A stretch of DNA of 64,000 bases. Source: Domibacillus sp. DTU_2020_1001157_1_SI_ALB_TIR_016. GTDB lineage: Bacteria > Bacillota > Bacilli > Bacillales > Domibacillaceae. Position 1 is the stretch's first letter, and each line of letters begins with the position of its first letter. A program made the translations under genes and the position numbers. Positions 1-9,189 of the stretch are shown piece after piece. A model generated the notes under the pieces. It was not told the DNA's origin. It searched no databases and saw nothing but the letters and a program-made list of their open reading frames with translations. The stretch spans positions 868,001 through 932,000 of the forward strand of contig NZ_CP135438.1 of NCBI RefSeq assembly GCF_032341995.1, given 5' to 3'.

Positions 1-42
1 CAAGACATTTTAAATGCTTCACGTACTGCAAGGAGCACTTAG
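1..42 (+). CDS. C-terminal end of an upstream gene (possible)
   Basis: Frame 1 is open from the window edge to a TAG at 40-42 (13 residues ending ASRTARST). A terminator-like hairpin follows at 80-113, which fits the end of an upstream operon. Too little is visible to name a product, and the frame itself is a guess. Confidence 0.25.
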   Translation, partial: QDILNASRTARST

Positions 43-79
43 CTGACGATAAACAGTTTACTTTATTCATTACATGAAA

Positions 80-113
80 CAGTCAGGGATTCTTTTCTCC
101 CTGACTGCTTTTT
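80..113 (+). terminator. Rho-independent terminator upstream of the rpiB-like gene
   Basis: A perfect 10-bp inverted repeat, CAGTCAGGGA (80-89) and TCCCTGACTG (98-107), is followed by CTTTTT. It lies just upstream of the next gene's ribosome binding site, so it ends the upstream transcription unit or attenuates read-through. Confidence 0.75.
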
Positions 114-133
114 ATGATTTAGGAGGAAACAAC

Positions 134-592
134 ATGAAAATTGTCATTGCATCTGATTATGGAGGAGTAACGATCCGAAAAGAAATTATTTCTTTATTGA
201 AAGAATTGAAAATGGACTATATAGATCTGGGATGCGACTGCAGTACATCCGTTGATTACCCAGATTATGCATTCCCGGCAGCAAAAAAAGTAGCGGATGG
301 AGAAGCGGACCGCGGCATTTTGATATGCGGAACAGGCATTGGCATGAGTATTGCGGCCAATAAAATACAAGGGGTCCGCTGCGCACTTGTTCATGATACT
401 TTCAGTGCTAAAGCGACTAGAGAACACAATGATACAAATATGCTTGCAATGGGGGAACGGGTCATTGGTCCAGGGCTGGCTCGTGATATTGTGAAAGTCT
501 GGCTGGAGGCGTCATTTGACAATGGCAGCAGACATGAAACACGGATTAACAAAATAAATGAATTTGAAAATAATCAGTTGCTTCATGGTTAA
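134..592 (+). CDS. rpiB: RpiB/LacAB family sugar-phosphate isomerase
   Basis: A 152-residue protein of the RpiB/LacA/LacB family, which interconverts aldose and ketose phosphates such as ribose-5-phosphate and ribulose-5-phosphate in the cytosol. The CGTGIGMSIAANK motif with the active-site Cys at residue 65 is typical, as are the DYPDYA and HDTFSAKATREHND segments. The N-terminal motif reads ASDYGG where most RpiB proteins have SDHAG, so substrate preference may differ. ATG 134 is chosen because AGGAGG lies at 121-126; an earlier in-frame ATG at 74 would fall inside the upstream terminator region. No partner gene is adjacent downstream. Confidence 0.85.
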   Translation: MKIVIASDYGGVTIRKEIISLLKELKMDYIDLGCDCSTSVDYPDYAFPAAKKVADGEADRGILICGTGIGMSIAANKIQGVRCALVHDTFSAKATREHNDTNMLAMGERVIGPGLARDIVKVWLEASFDNGSRHETRINKINEFENNQLLHG

Positions 593-1052
593 AAATAGCT
601 GCTATCCACCAGTAACTGAATAATTCCCTAATAAGGTAGAGCTGAATCGTATCCTGATTATTTGCAGGCTTTCGAACAGGAAAGCCTGCTGCCTTCTACA
701 GCAGGAATGATAAAAGGTTACAGCTGGATTTCACATTTATTACAAAGATTGCAAGCGGTTTTATCCAAATATAAACAAAAGAAAAATAGCGATAGGCAAA
801 AAGATGGTTTTTATGTAAGCGCCTCACTTTTTCTTTACTTTCTTTTTGATGAAAATAGCGGCTGTCTTTTTCAAATAATCTCCTTTTTGTAGCCCCAAAC
901 GCTTCTTTTTTATTATCTCGAAATTAAAACATTCTCTCTATGGTCTTCTTTTTTATATTCGTTATGATGTTGGTGTTCAAGGAACGAAGCGAAAAAGTAA
1001 AGAGAAATGTTACAAAGCCGCTTTGTTCGAAATAAAAGAGGGAGTTGAAGAA
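593..1052. other. Intergenic region before the GH3 gene
   Basis: No convincing gene. A perfect 10-bp hairpin (664-689, GCAGGCTTTC/GAAAGCCTGC) without a T-run lies 70 bases past the isomerase gene. A weak cre-like half site (TGTAAGCGCCTCAC, 814-827) and a -10-like TATGAT (963-968) may belong to the GH3 promoter, but neither is strong. Confidence 0.4.
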
Positions 1053-3728
1053 ATGATCGGCTTTTTAAGAAAAAAACAAAAGCCCGCTATGCTCGGTCTC
1101 GCTTTGACGATGGCACTGAGTACAGCAGCTGTACCACTCGCTTCACCTGCAGAAGCAGACACGCTTCCGTGGATGGACAAAGCTCTTTCCGCTGAGGAAA
1201 GAGCGAACCTGTTAGTGGACAAAATGACACTCGAGGATAAAGTGGACTTTATCACGGGTAATTTAAACAACTACTACGGGTTTTACAATGGCGGAGTCGA
1301 GAAATACGGGATTCCTGCCCTGACGATGGCAGATGGTCCTGTCGGTGTTCGAATTGCCAACCCGGATGTACAAGATAAAAAATCAACAGCAATGCCGGCT
1401 GCGATCGGGCTTGCTGCAACATGGAATACAGAAACAGCCGAAAAGTACGGAGATTTGCTTGGGGATGAAGCATTTAATACAACCCATAATGTACTCCTCG
1501 GTCCAGGCTTGGACATTGCCAGAAATGCATTTGGATCGAGAAACTTTGAATCATTAGGAGAAGATCCATACCTGCAGTCTCAAATGGCGACAGAGTATGT
1601 GAAAGCCGTTCAAAGCAACAACGTATTAGTAACAGCCAAGCATTATCTGCTAAACAATCAGGAATTAAACCGCTTTGTCAGCGATTCACAGGCAAGTGAG
1701 CGTGCGATCAATGAAATTTACGCGAAACCGTTTGCCAGTGTAATTAAAGATGCCGAGATGGGCAGTGTGATGTGTTCCTTCAATAAAGTCAATGGTGTTT
1801 ATGCATGTGATAATGAAGAGATCCTGACGAATCTATTAAGAGATAAATTAGGCTTTGAAGGGTTTGTCATGAGTGATTACAGAGCCAACGTAAGTACGTC
1901 AAACTCGATTAAAGCGGGAATGGATTTAGAAACACCAGGAGATCCTGGCGGTTTATGGGGCGACAAACTTGTACAGGCCGTTCATAACGGAGAAGTAAGT
2001 GAAGAAACGATTGATCAAAGTACATATCGCATCTTATATCAAATGTTTGATAAAGGATTATTTGATAATCCGGCACAAAACAATAAGATTGATGCCAAAG
2101 CGCATGGTGCCATTGCCCGTCAAATTGCGGCAGAGTCTATGGTTCTGCTTCAAAACGACGACAAGGCATTACCACTGGATACAGATAAACTAGATTCGAT
2201 TGCAGTCATCGGTCCAGATGCCGATAATGCCTCTACGGCTGGCGGCGGAAGCTCGCTTGTCAATCCAACGTATACAGTCAGCCCATTGGAAGGAATCAAG
2301 AACCGGGCAGGCAAGGATCTAAAAGTAGAATATGCAGCCGGAACGGATCCAATTAGTGCAGGAGACTTGCTGCCTGGACCGAATGCCGTACCATCTTCAT
2401 TCTTGGCACCATCTGCAGATTCAGAAGAAAATGGCTTAAAAGCAGAGTACTGGTCTAATGCCAAAATGGAAGGCAATCCTGTTTATGAACATACAGCTAA
2501 GCAGGCCAATCTGCACCTAGGATTTTATAATTATGAAGGTTTTAATGCGCAGTCAACAAAACTCGATAAGCTTCCAACAAGCTTAAACAGCATGATGTCA
2601 GCGCGATACACAGGCGTTATCCAAGTACCAAAATCAGGTGAATACAAGCTTTCTACTTCAAGCTACGGCTCAAGTAAAGTTTATCTGGATGGAAAGCTGG
2701 TCATCGACAATACGGGAGAAACGTTTGGCACGGTAGAAAAAACGGTTACATTGAATGCCAATCAAAAGTATGACCTGAAAATTGAATACAAAACAGATTA
2801 TCCGTACAACCCTGGCCGTGACAACGGTGCGAAATTACGTTTTGGCTGGGAAGCAGCTGATGACGTAGTAGATGAAAATATCAAAAAAGCCGTTGAACTG
2901 GCGAAAAAATCAGATGCAGCTGTCATTGTAACTAAAACGTATGACAGTGAAGGGAACATTGACCGTTCTGATATGGAACTGCCAAATAACCAGGAACAGC
3001 TGATTAAAGAAGTAGCGAAAGTCAATAAACATGTTGTCGTTGTCAACGAAAGCGGCATGGCTGTTGAAATGGGAGACTGGAAAGACAGCGTCGATTCTAT
3101 TGTTCAAGCCTGGTACCCTGGACAAGAACAAGGAAATGCTATTGCAGATGTTTTGTTTGGAGATGTGAACCCATCTGGTAAATTACCGGTTACGTTCCCA
3201 GTAGATGAAGACAAAACGCCTGTTTCATCTGATGAACAATACCCTGGCGTAAATGATGTATCAAAGTATTCAGAAGGTATTTTTGTTGGATACCGAGGAT
3301 TTGAAGAGTATGGTATTAAGCCAGCTTTCTCATTCGGACATGGCTTATCGTACACAGAGTTTGGCTACAAAAATCTAAAAACAAAAGTACAGTCTTCAGG
3401 TAAGAACAAAGAAACAACGTTTGAAGTATCGTTAAATGTACGCAACACAGGCGACAAAGCCGGTTCGGAAGTCGTGCAGGTGTACACAGGCAAATTGCCG
3501 ACGGATGTAGAAACAGCACCGAAACAGCTTGCTGGCTTCCAAAAGATTAAACTAGAGCCAGGCAAGCAGCAAAGAGTGACCATTCAGCTTGATTCAAAAG
3601 CACTTTCTTACTATGACGAAGAAAAACATGACTGGGTGATGCCTTCAGGCAGCGTGCCGGTTTATGTGGGAAGCTCGTCGACAGACATTCGCTTAACAGG
3701 CAGCATCAAGGTACCAGCTAACCAGTAA
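1053..3728 (+). CDS. Secreted GH3 beta-glucosidase with PA14 domain
   Basis: An 891-residue exported glycoside hydrolase of family 3. Residues 1-36 form a signal peptide ending SPAEA. The GH3 (alpha/beta)8 domain follows, with LTMADGPVGVR near 89-100, KHYLLNNQE near 196-204, and the nucleophile motif FVMSDY with Asp275. The second GH3 domain is interrupted by a PA14 carbohydrate-binding insert (about 465-620), and a C-terminal fibronectin-III-like domain follows FGHGLSY. Such enzymes remove terminal beta-linked glucose from oligosaccharides. Start ATG 1053 has GAGGGAG upstream; a TTG ten codons earlier is less likely. The downstream GH30 gene suggests joint beta-glucan digestion. Exact linkage specificity cannot be read from sequence. 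Confidence 0.92.
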   Translation: MIGFLRKKQKPAMLGLALTMALSTAAVPLASPAEADTLPWMDKALSAEERANLLVDKMTLEDKVDFITGNLNNYYGFYNGGVEKYGIPALTMADGPVGVRIANPDVQDKKSTAMPAAIGLAATWNTETAEKYGDLLGDEAFNTTHNVLLGPGLDIARNAFGSRNFESLGEDPYLQSQMATEYVKAVQSNNVLVTAKHYLLNNQELNRFVSDSQASERAINEIYAKPFASVIKDAEMGSVMCSFNKVNGVYACDNEEILTNLLRDKLGFEGFVMSDYRANVSTSNSIKAGMDLETPGDPGGLWGDKLVQAVHNGEVSEETIDQSTYRILYQMFDKGLFDNPAQNNKIDAKAHGAIARQIAAESMVLLQNDDKALPLDTDKLDSIAVIGPDADNASTAGGGSSLVNPTYTVSPLEGIKNRAGKDLKVEYAAGTDPISAGDLLPGPNAVPSSFLAPSADSEENGLKAEYWSNAKMEGNPVYEHTAKQANLHLGFYNYEGFNAQSTKLDKLPTSLNSMMSARYTGVIQVPKSGEYKLSTSSYGSSKVYLDGKLVIDNTGETFGTVEKTVTLNANQKYDLKIEYKTDYPYNPGRDNGAKLRFGWEAADDVVDENIKKAVELAKKSDAAVIVTKTYDSEGNIDRSDMELPNNQEQLIKEVAKVNKHVVVVNESGMAVEMGDWKDSVDSIVQAWYPGQEQGNAIADVLFGDVNPSGKLPVTFPVDEDKTPVSSDEQYPGVNDVSKYSEGIFVGYRGFEEYGIKPAFSFGHGLSYTEFGYKNLKTKVQSSGKNKETTFEVSLNVRNTGDKAGSEVVQVYTGKLPTDVETAPKQLAGFQKIKLEPGKQQRVTIQLDSKALSYYDEEKHDWVMPSGSVPVYVGSSSTDIRLTGSIKVPANQ

Positions 3729-3814
3729 GTGACACAGCGAAATAAAAAAGAACGCCATGAAAGCGCGCGTTCATCCAATGAATCCTATAGAGAGAAATGA
3801 ATACTGATTCCCTT

Positions 3815-3851
3815 TTCCCCACGCCGGATACCACCGGGTGGGGAATTTTTC
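3815..3851 (+). terminator. Terminator between the two glycosidase genes
   Basis: The stem TTCCCCAC-G-CCGG / CCGG-GTGGGGAA with a 6-nt loop is followed by TTTTT. It ends only a few bases before the GGGAGGTG ribosome binding site of the GH30 gene. The GH30 gene must therefore have a promoter upstream of the hairpin or depend on read-through from the GH3 gene, which would lower its expression relative to GH3. Confidence 0.75.
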
Positions 3852-3868
3852 TAGGGAGGTGAAGAGAA

Positions 3869-5365
3869 ATGAACCAGTATCAAAGAAGAGCGCTTTTTAT
3901 CCTACTCATCGGTGTGCTGCTGGTCACTTTGTTTATTCAGTGGGGATCGACCGAAGAAAACCAGCCGAAAGAGGAAACAGGAGAAACTGTTTCTGCCTGG
4001 CTGACAACAGGTGATCAAACAAGCTTATTAACGAAACAGCCGCCGCTTTCTTTTTCAGTTGCAGAAAAATCAAATGAGCGGCTCATTGCGATTGACCGAC
4101 GAAAAACCTATCAGACGATGGACGGATTCGGCGCGGCGCTGACGGGATCATCTGCTTATTTAATCAATCAGAAATTGGATCAAGAGGCGAGAGAAGCGCT
4201 TTTGGAAGACTTATTTACGGATAAAGGAATCAATCTTACGCACATTCGACATACAATTGGATCATCTGATTTTTCTGTAGATGAACAGGGAAACCCTAGC
4301 ACTTATACGTATGACGACACAAATGGGGAGCAGGACTTTTCCCTGAACCATTTTTCAATCGAAAAAGACGGGGATGTAACGGCCGTGCTGCGGTCGATTT
4401 TAGATAAGCAGCACCAATTAAATATTATGGGAACACCCTGGACAGCCCCGCCCTGGATGAAATATGGCGAACGTACACACAACGGCTGGTATTTGGATTA
4501 CACGAACGAAAACATATATCAGGCATATGCGGAATACTTTGTCCGCTATATTCAAGCGTATGCGCAAAAAGGAATTCCGATTGACAGTATAACGGTTCAA
4601 AACGAACCGGGTCATACATCTCCGGATTATCCAACGATGAGCATGGGAGCAGAAGAGCAGGCGGTTTTTATTGGTGAGTACCTGGGGCCGGCTTTTGAAG
4701 CAACCGGGATCGATACGAACATTATCGCGTACGACCATAATTGGAAAGATGCTTTAGCGTATACGTCTTCCTTATTTAGCAATGAAAAAGCAAACCGCTA
4801 TACAGACGGCGCAGCGTTCCATTGTTATGAAGGCAGCCCGGATGCCATGAACGAGGTACATGCCCGTTTTTCAGATAAAAACCTGCATGTGAGCGAATGC
4901 AGTGGCGGAGAGTGGAGCCGGGATTTCGGTGAAAATTTAAGCTGGCAAATGAGCCATTTAATGATCGAAAGTCCGAGAAACTGGGCAAAAAGCGTGCTGA
5001 TGTGGAACGTGGCGCTGGATGAAAACAGCGGCCCGGCAAATGGAGGATGCCAGGAGTGCCGCGGGGTCGTCACCATTAATCAGAAAACCGGGGAAGTAAC
5101 GAAAAACGTTGAATACTACGTGCTTGGGCATGCCAGCAAATTTGTACAGCCAGGCGCGGTCCGCATTGGCTCGGATACGTATGAGGGAGCGATCGAAACC
5201 GTCGCTTATCAAAATCCGGACGGCTCTACTGTTTTGATTGCGTCCAATCCAAGTAAAGAGAAGCAGTTATTCCAAGTAAGAGACGGAGAAAAGTCATTTG
5301 CTTATACACTGCCCTCTCAAAGCGCGGTAACCTTTACGTGGAAAAAGGCAAAATCCAGCCAATGA
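3869..5365 (+). CDS. Exported GH30 family glycosidase
   Basis: A 498-residue glycoside hydrolase family 30 protein (glucosylceramidase / beta-1,6-glucanase group). A short basic N-terminus and a hydrophobic segment (8-24) form a signal anchor; there is no lipobox. The YQTMDGFGAALTGSSA start of the catalytic barrel lies near 81-96, the acid/base is Glu246 in VQNEPGH, and the nucleophile is Glu343 in VSECSGG. A C-terminal beta-sandwich completes the usual fold. RBS GGGAGGTG precedes ATG 3869. It lies 140 bases after the GH3 gene, on the same strand and beyond a terminator. A beta-1,6-glucan or similar beta-glucoside substrate is likely but not proven. Confidence 0.88.
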   Translation: MNQYQRRALFILLIGVLLVTLFIQWGSTEENQPKEETGETVSAWLTTGDQTSLLTKQPPLSFSVAEKSNERLIAIDRRKTYQTMDGFGAALTGSSAYLINQKLDQEAREALLEDLFTDKGINLTHIRHTIGSSDFSVDEQGNPSTYTYDDTNGEQDFSLNHFSIEKDGDVTAVLRSILDKQHQLNIMGTPWTAPPWMKYGERTHNGWYLDYTNENIYQAYAEYFVRYIQAYAQKGIPIDSITVQNEPGHTSPDYPTMSMGAEEQAVFIGEYLGPAFEATGIDTNIIAYDHNWKDALAYTSSLFSNEKANRYTDGAAFHCYEGSPDAMNEVHARFSDKNLHVSECSGGEWSRDFGENLSWQMSHLMIESPRNWAKSVLMWNVALDENSGPANGGCQECRGVVTINQKTGEVTKNVEYYVLGHASKFVQPGAVRIGSDTYEGAIETVAYQNPDGSTVLIASNPSKEKQLFQVRDGEKSFAYTLPSQSAVTFTWKKAKSSQ

Positions 5366-5379
5366 AAAATAAAAAGTAT

Positions 5380-5408
5380 TTGACCCGTCCTTCGGTTTAT
5401 AATAGAAT
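5380..5408 (+). promoter_or_regulatory. Sigma-A promoter of the trpB leader
   Basis: TTGACC (5380-5385) and TAGAAT (5403-5408) are separated by 17 bp, immediately upstream of the T-box leader and just after the GH30 stop codon. Confidence 0.65.
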
Positions 5409-5459
5409 AATAAAAATTGATAAATGGAAAACACTTGTAAATATTTGCTGCGATGACGA

Positions 5460-5715
5460 AGAAAAGTAAACAAAGCGGACACTTCAGAGAGCTGATGGGT
5501 GGTGGAAATCAGCGTGGAAATTTTGTTGAATGGGCTTCTGAGCACCCTGGCTGAACAAGAGAGTAGGCCGGGGCGGAGCGTCTCACCGATAAAAGAGACC
5601 ATGTATCGAGCCAGTCTTGCTGGTTTCTGTACATCGAGCGCGTTTATAAATAAACGAACAAAGGTGGCACCACGGGTTTCTCGTCCTTTTTTGAAGGACA
5701 AGAAGCCCTTTTTTT
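5460..5715 (+). ncRNA. T-box leader with Trp (TGG) specifier
   Basis: A tRNA-sensing T-box riboswitch. The stem I conserved block (AGAGAGCTGATGGGTGGTG) starts near 5489. The specifier loop reads GAA-TGG-GCTTCTGAG with TGG at 5531-5533, a tryptophan codon. The T-box itself, AAAGGTGGCACCACGG, is at 5660-5675. The antiterminator region runs into a terminator helix (about 5674-5708, GGGTTTCT.../...AGAAGCCC) and a T-run at 5709-5715. Uncharged tRNA-Trp should allow read-through into trpB. The specifier matches the downstream gene, which supports both calls. Confidence 0.93.
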
Positions 5716-5747
5716 ATACTTAAAATTGGAATAAAGGAGTGTTTGTA

Positions 5748-6914
5748 ATGAATGGATCAGAAGTGAAAAAAGGATATTTCGGAGAATTTGGAGGCAGCTT
5801 TGTACCGGAAAATCTTCAAGCTGTGTTGGACAGACTCGAAAAAGAATTTTACACCTATAAAGATGATCCCGAATTCCAAAAAGAATTTACAGAGTATTTA
5901 GAAGAGTTCGTCGGCCGTGAAAGTCCTCTTTATTATGCGGAGCGGCTGACGAAGGAATTAGGCGGCGCCAAAATTTATTTGAAGCGTGAAGATTTAAATC
6001 ATACCGGCTCCCATAAAATCAATAATGTTCTTGGACAAATCCTGCTGGCTAAACGAATGGGCGCCAAGCGGGTCATTGCAGAAACCGGAGCGGGGCAGCA
6101 TGGTGTAGCAACGGCTACGGTTTGTGCTATGTTCGGGATGGAATGCGTGATCTATATGGGGGCGGAAGATACAAAACGGCAGGCGTTAAATGTGTTTCGA
6201 ATGGAGTTGTTAGGCGCTAAAGTGGTGGCTGTCTCAAAAGGACAGGGGCGTTTAAAAGACGCGGTAGATGAAGCATTTGCTGATCTGGTTGAGAACTATG
6301 ATCATACATTTTATCTGCTCGGCTCCGCTGTAGGACCGCACCCCTTCCCGATGATGGTGCGGCATTTTCAGTCAGTCATTAGTAAAGAAAGCCGGAAACA
6401 AATTCTCCAAAAAGAAGGGCGCCTGCCATATGCGGTCATTGCGTGTATAGGCGGAGGAAGCAACGCGATCGGCTCCTTTGCAGAATATCTATCTGATGAA
6501 CATGTCCGCCTAATCGGCGTGGAACCAAGTGAAGCAGCTACGTTAACGAAAGGAACAGCGGGAACGCTGCACGGCTTTAAATGCTTGGTACTGCAGGACG
6601 AGGAAGGAAATCCGGCGCCGACCTATTCCATCGCGGCTGGACTTGATTATCCTGGAAGCGGCCCTGAACACAGCTACTTGAAAGAAGAAGGCCGCGCCGA
6701 TTATGTAGCGGTCAACAAGGAAGAAGTGTTAGAAGCCTTTTTGCATTTATCTAAAACAGAAGGCATTATCCCGGCTCTTGAAAGTGCGCATGCAGTCGCG
6801 TATGTGATGAAACTGGCACCGACGCTGCCGAAAGAAGAAAGTTTGATTGTCAATATTTCAGGACGGGGCGATAAAGACGTGGAGCAGGTGTTTGACATGC
6901 TGAGTAACCAATAA
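5748..6914 (+). CDS. trpB: Tryptophan synthase beta chain (stand-alone)
   Basis: A 388-residue PLP enzyme that condenses indole with serine to give tryptophan. The PLP lysine is Lys90 in HTGSHKINN, the catalytic Glu is in the AETGAGQHG segment, and the phosphate-binding loop is GGGSNAIG. Length and motifs fit the ordinary TrpB1 type. ATG 5748 is used because AAAGGAG lies at 5733-5738; the GTG at 5739 overlaps it. No trpA or other trp gene is near, yet a Trp T-box precedes it, so it looks like a separately regulated copy. It may salvage indole or supplement a trp operon elsewhere. Confidence 0.94.
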   Translation: MNGSEVKKGYFGEFGGSFVPENLQAVLDRLEKEFYTYKDDPEFQKEFTEYLEEFVGRESPLYYAERLTKELGGAKIYLKREDLNHTGSHKINNVLGQILLAKRMGAKRVIAETGAGQHGVATATVCAMFGMECVIYMGAEDTKRQALNVFRMELLGAKVVAVSKGQGRLKDAVDEAFADLVENYDHTFYLLGSAVGPHPFPMMVRHFQSVISKESRKQILQKEGRLPYAVIACIGGGSNAIGSFAEYLSDEHVRLIGVEPSEAATLTKGTAGTLHGFKCLVLQDEEGNPAPTYSIAAGLDYPGSGPEHSYLKEEGRADYVAVNKEEVLEAFLHLSKTEGIIPALESAHAVAYVMKLAPTLPKEESLIVNISGRGDKDVEQVFDMLSNQ

Positions 6915-6990
6915 ATTTTATGCTCCATGTGGATGACAAAGCTGAAACAAAAACCACCAAATGCGGGATAAAAGAAAAGGGAGGAATCCG

Positions 6991-7683
6991 GTGACAAAAT
7001 CAGGGCTGGACTTAGAGCGGATTGTATTTATTGGACGGACGTTTGAAGAGTATATGGTCATGTTCGATCTTTCCATAGAAGAACTTCAAGGACAAAAAGT
7101 GCTGGACTGCCCGGCAGGCGCCTGTTCCTTTACAGCCGTTGGACGCCAAAAAGGGTTGGACGTCACAGCCTGTGATATTGCGTACTATCACCAGGCTGAC
7201 GCACTTGCTTGCAAGGGGAAGAAGGATATTGAACATGTGATGGAAGGCATGGAGAAAGTCAAACAAGATTATGTGTTTAACTATTTTCGTGATATCGATG
7301 ACCTTGTCCGGCACCGAAAACGGGCTCTTGATGAGTGTGCAGCCGGAATGAAAAGCGATCCGGAGCACTATGTCCCGGCTGAACTGCCAGTTCTTCCATT
7401 CGAAGACGATGAATTTGACCTTGTTCTTTCCGCTCATTTTTTGTTTACATATGGTGACCGGCTGGATCAGTCGTTTCATCTGGATGTAATCAGGGAATTG
7501 CTGCGGGTGGCTAAAAAGGAAATTCGGCTTTTCCCACTCGTTGATTTGTCCGGTAAACGGTATAAGCACCTGGATTACATGATCTCAGGGTTAGAGGAAC
7601 AGGGATACCATGTAGAAGAAATGCGGGTGCCTTTTGAGTTCCAGAAAAATGCAAATGCGATGATGAAAATTCAAAAAAGATAA
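6991..7683 (+). CDS. Class I SAM-dependent methyltransferase
   Basis: A 230-residue Rossmann-fold methyltransferase. Motif I is VLDCPAGACSF (37-47), followed by the acidic VTACDIAY segment, and FDLVLSAHFLF is the motif IV region. The target is unknown. GTG 6991 is chosen because AAAGGGAGG (6976-6984) is correctly spaced; an upstream ATG at 6961 overlaps that site. It lies 76 bases after trpB with no terminator between them, so it probably shares the Trp T-box transcript. That would suggest a link to tryptophan or indole status, but this rests on position only. Confidence 0.8.
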   Translation: MTKSGLDLERIVFIGRTFEEYMVMFDLSIEELQGQKVLDCPAGACSFTAVGRQKGLDVTACDIAYYHQADALACKGKKDIEHVMEGMEKVKQDYVFNYFRDIDDLVRHRKRALDECAAGMKSDPEHYVPAELPVLPFEDDEFDLVLSAHFLFTYGDRLDQSFHLDVIRELLRVAKKEIRLFPLVDLSGKRYKHLDYMISGLEEQGYHVEEMRVPFEFQKNANAMMKIQKR

Positions 7684-7698
7684 GAGCAGGATGCACTC

Positions 7699-7739
7699 AA
7701 AAAAGCGCTGGTTTTCTATTAGAAAACCAGCGCTTTTTT
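7699..7739. terminator. Strong bidirectional terminator
   Basis: A perfect 18-bp stem (AAAAAAGCGCTGGTTTTC and its complement) around a TATTA loop, with A- and T-tracts on its two sides. It closes the trpB-methyltransferase unit. Confidence 0.9.
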
Positions 7740-7882
7740 CAATATAAAATCTGTGATAAAAGAGTTACTCCCTGTGTGTAAAATAACTGCGATTGAATAT
7801 GTTAGCTGCTAAACGTTTTCATATTTACTAATAAATAAATGAAAAACCAAATCGTTTTTTACTTAACAAGTATATCTACGTA

Positions 7883-8173
7883 ATGAAGCAGCAATTGACT
7901 CAAACTGTTGGTTTGATTGACAATTGTTTTTTGTTTCTGCTAAGCAGTAAAGCGAAAGTTTCTCTCCTTTTGCTAATGGTTTTCTACTATTGTTTCTTTT
8001 GGCAAATGATTCGTCAGTATTTTAATAGAGTATTTTTGGCTATGAAAGATATCACCAATATGGCTTCCAAAATAAAGATATATTTGGGTATAATGGTAAT
8101 GTCCGGCATTAGCATGTGGGTGATTGGTAATGAAACAGCTGAAATCAGAGAGCTGCCTTCACACAGGGAGTAA
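7883..8173 (+). CDS. Possible small membrane protein, doubtful
   Basis: A 96-residue open frame with two hydrophobic stretches (about 26-42 and 66-82). There is no clear ribosome binding site before ATG 7883, and the protein has no recognisable family. It may be a decayed gene or chance. It precedes another small membrane-anchored hypothetical by about 50 bases on the same strand. Confidence 0.3.
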   Translation: MKQQLTQTVGLIDNCFLFLLSSKAKVSLLLLMVFYYCFFWQMIRQYFNRVFLAMKDITNMASKIKIYLGIMVMSGISMWVIGNETAEIRELPSHRE

Positions 8174-8224
8174 AAATCGTCATGCATCAAAGCAAAGTGA
8201 AGTGAATGAGGTGGAAAGAGAAGA

Positions 8225-8572
8225 ATGTTAGTAGTAAGACATAAAAAGAAGTTTTTATTTAGTATTATACTAATGTTTCTAGCTGCAGGTCTTGTACTGT
8301 CTTTTCGTGGTTCTGAAGTAAAGACGAGCTTTCCTGTACCGAGAAGCGCTGAATTAACAAAGCAAGATATAAAAGAGAGATATGCCGAATACAGCTGGGA
8401 TCCTGCTTCTGGGTCGTATGGCCTTCCATTCTATTACACAATCATCATTAGACTTTGGGGATGGAACCAGGAAATGCGCTTTGGAGCAACAACCTACTAT
8501 GAAAAGCAAGGGACGGTCATCAGTGCCACCTCTTTAAACAATAATCTATTTATCAGTATAGAAAAGGAATAA
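8225..8572 (+). CDS. Hypothetical membrane-anchored small protein
   Basis: 115 residues with a positively charged N-terminus (VVRHKKK) and one hydrophobic segment (about 10-26), then a roughly 85-residue polar domain probably outside the membrane (SAELTKQDIKERYAEYSWDP). GAGGTGGAAAGAGAAG precedes ATG 8225 and is a fair ribosome binding site. I do not recognise the family. A weak hairpin (8639-8675) follows. Confidence 0.55.
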   Translation: MLVVRHKKKFLFSIILMFLAAGLVLSFRGSEVKTSFPVPRSAELTKQDIKERYAEYSWDPASGSYGLPFYYTIIIRLWGWNQEMRFGATTYYEKQGTVISATSLNNNLFISIEKE

Positions 8573-8638
8573 TGTTTTTCTTACATAAAAAGCAATATAG
8601 GATTTTAAGAGGTTACTATTTCATTTTCTCGGCCGTAT

Positions 8639-8678
8639 GAAGGACACTGAATTCGTATACGCTTTGGTGTCCTTCTTT
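8639..8678 (+). terminator. Possible terminator after the small membrane gene
   Basis: Inverted repeat GAAGGACAC/GTGTCCTTC with a 19-nt loop, followed by only TTT. The loop is long and the T-run short, so termination may be weak. Confidence 0.4.
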
Positions 8679-8832
8679 GGTTGTCCAAAAAGGAGCGAGA
8701 CGGAGGGAAACCTTAAAAGAGCAGGTAAACTTTGGCGGCCGCATTGATTCATAAGTGGGAATCAAATAGAGTGAATGGATAAGAAATCACGCACTTTTTG
8801 GAAAGTTAAACAAATAAAATAAAATTTTGTTA

Positions 8833-8861
8833 TTGACAAAACGTTTAACTGCTACTAAAAT
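8833..8861 (+). promoter_or_regulatory. Sigma-A promoter of the glycine riboswitch transcript
   Basis: TTGACA (8833-8838), 17 bp, TAAAAT (8856-8861). It is well placed about 85 bases upstream of the riboswitch aptamer. Confidence 0.7.
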
Positions 8862-8944
8862 TAGAAACTATTCGAAAATAGTTATACCTATTTAAAAATT
8901 GAATAAATAGCAGGCTATGATTGCTATGGATCACACTATAGCAG

Positions 8945-9123
8945 GAGCAGCTTCTGGAGAGACCGCGGATGAATTCCACGGCGCCGAAGGGTTCACAATC
9001 TCAGGCAAAAGGACAGAAGAGTACTGAATATTTATTTGTCATGCGGATAATTGTCAGCGTGGCAAATATTATTTGTTATTCTTATGACCATGAGATTGGA
9101 GGACATCCAATCTCTTTTTTTTA
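8945..9123 (+). promoter_or_regulatory. Glycine riboswitch (single aptamer) with terminator
   Basis: The core elements of the glycine aptamer are present in order: CTGGAGAGACCG (from 8953), GGCGCCGAAGGG (8980-8991) and CTCAGGCAAAAGGACAGAAGAG (ending about 9021). Only one typical aptamer is visible. The expression platform is a perfect terminator hairpin GAGATTGGA/TCCAATCTC (9092-9114) followed by eight Ts. It controls the downstream amino-acid permease, which strongly suggests that the permease carries glycine. Whether ligand switches it on or off cannot be settled without folding analysis. Confidence 0.9.
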
Positions 9124-9189
9124 TAGGTTTTACTCTATTGCTCATTGTTTCACATTGAAGATTTTATTGTTTTTAAGGAGGCGTTACAT

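Noticed and set aside
814..827. cre-like TGTAAGCGCCTCAC upstream of the GH3 gene
   Set aside because: Only the left half fits the CcpA consensus; kept as a note and not called.
5294..5701. 135-codon minus-strand frame in the trpB leader
   Set aside because: It lies over the T-box riboswitch, which explains the conserved sequence there; no start signal.
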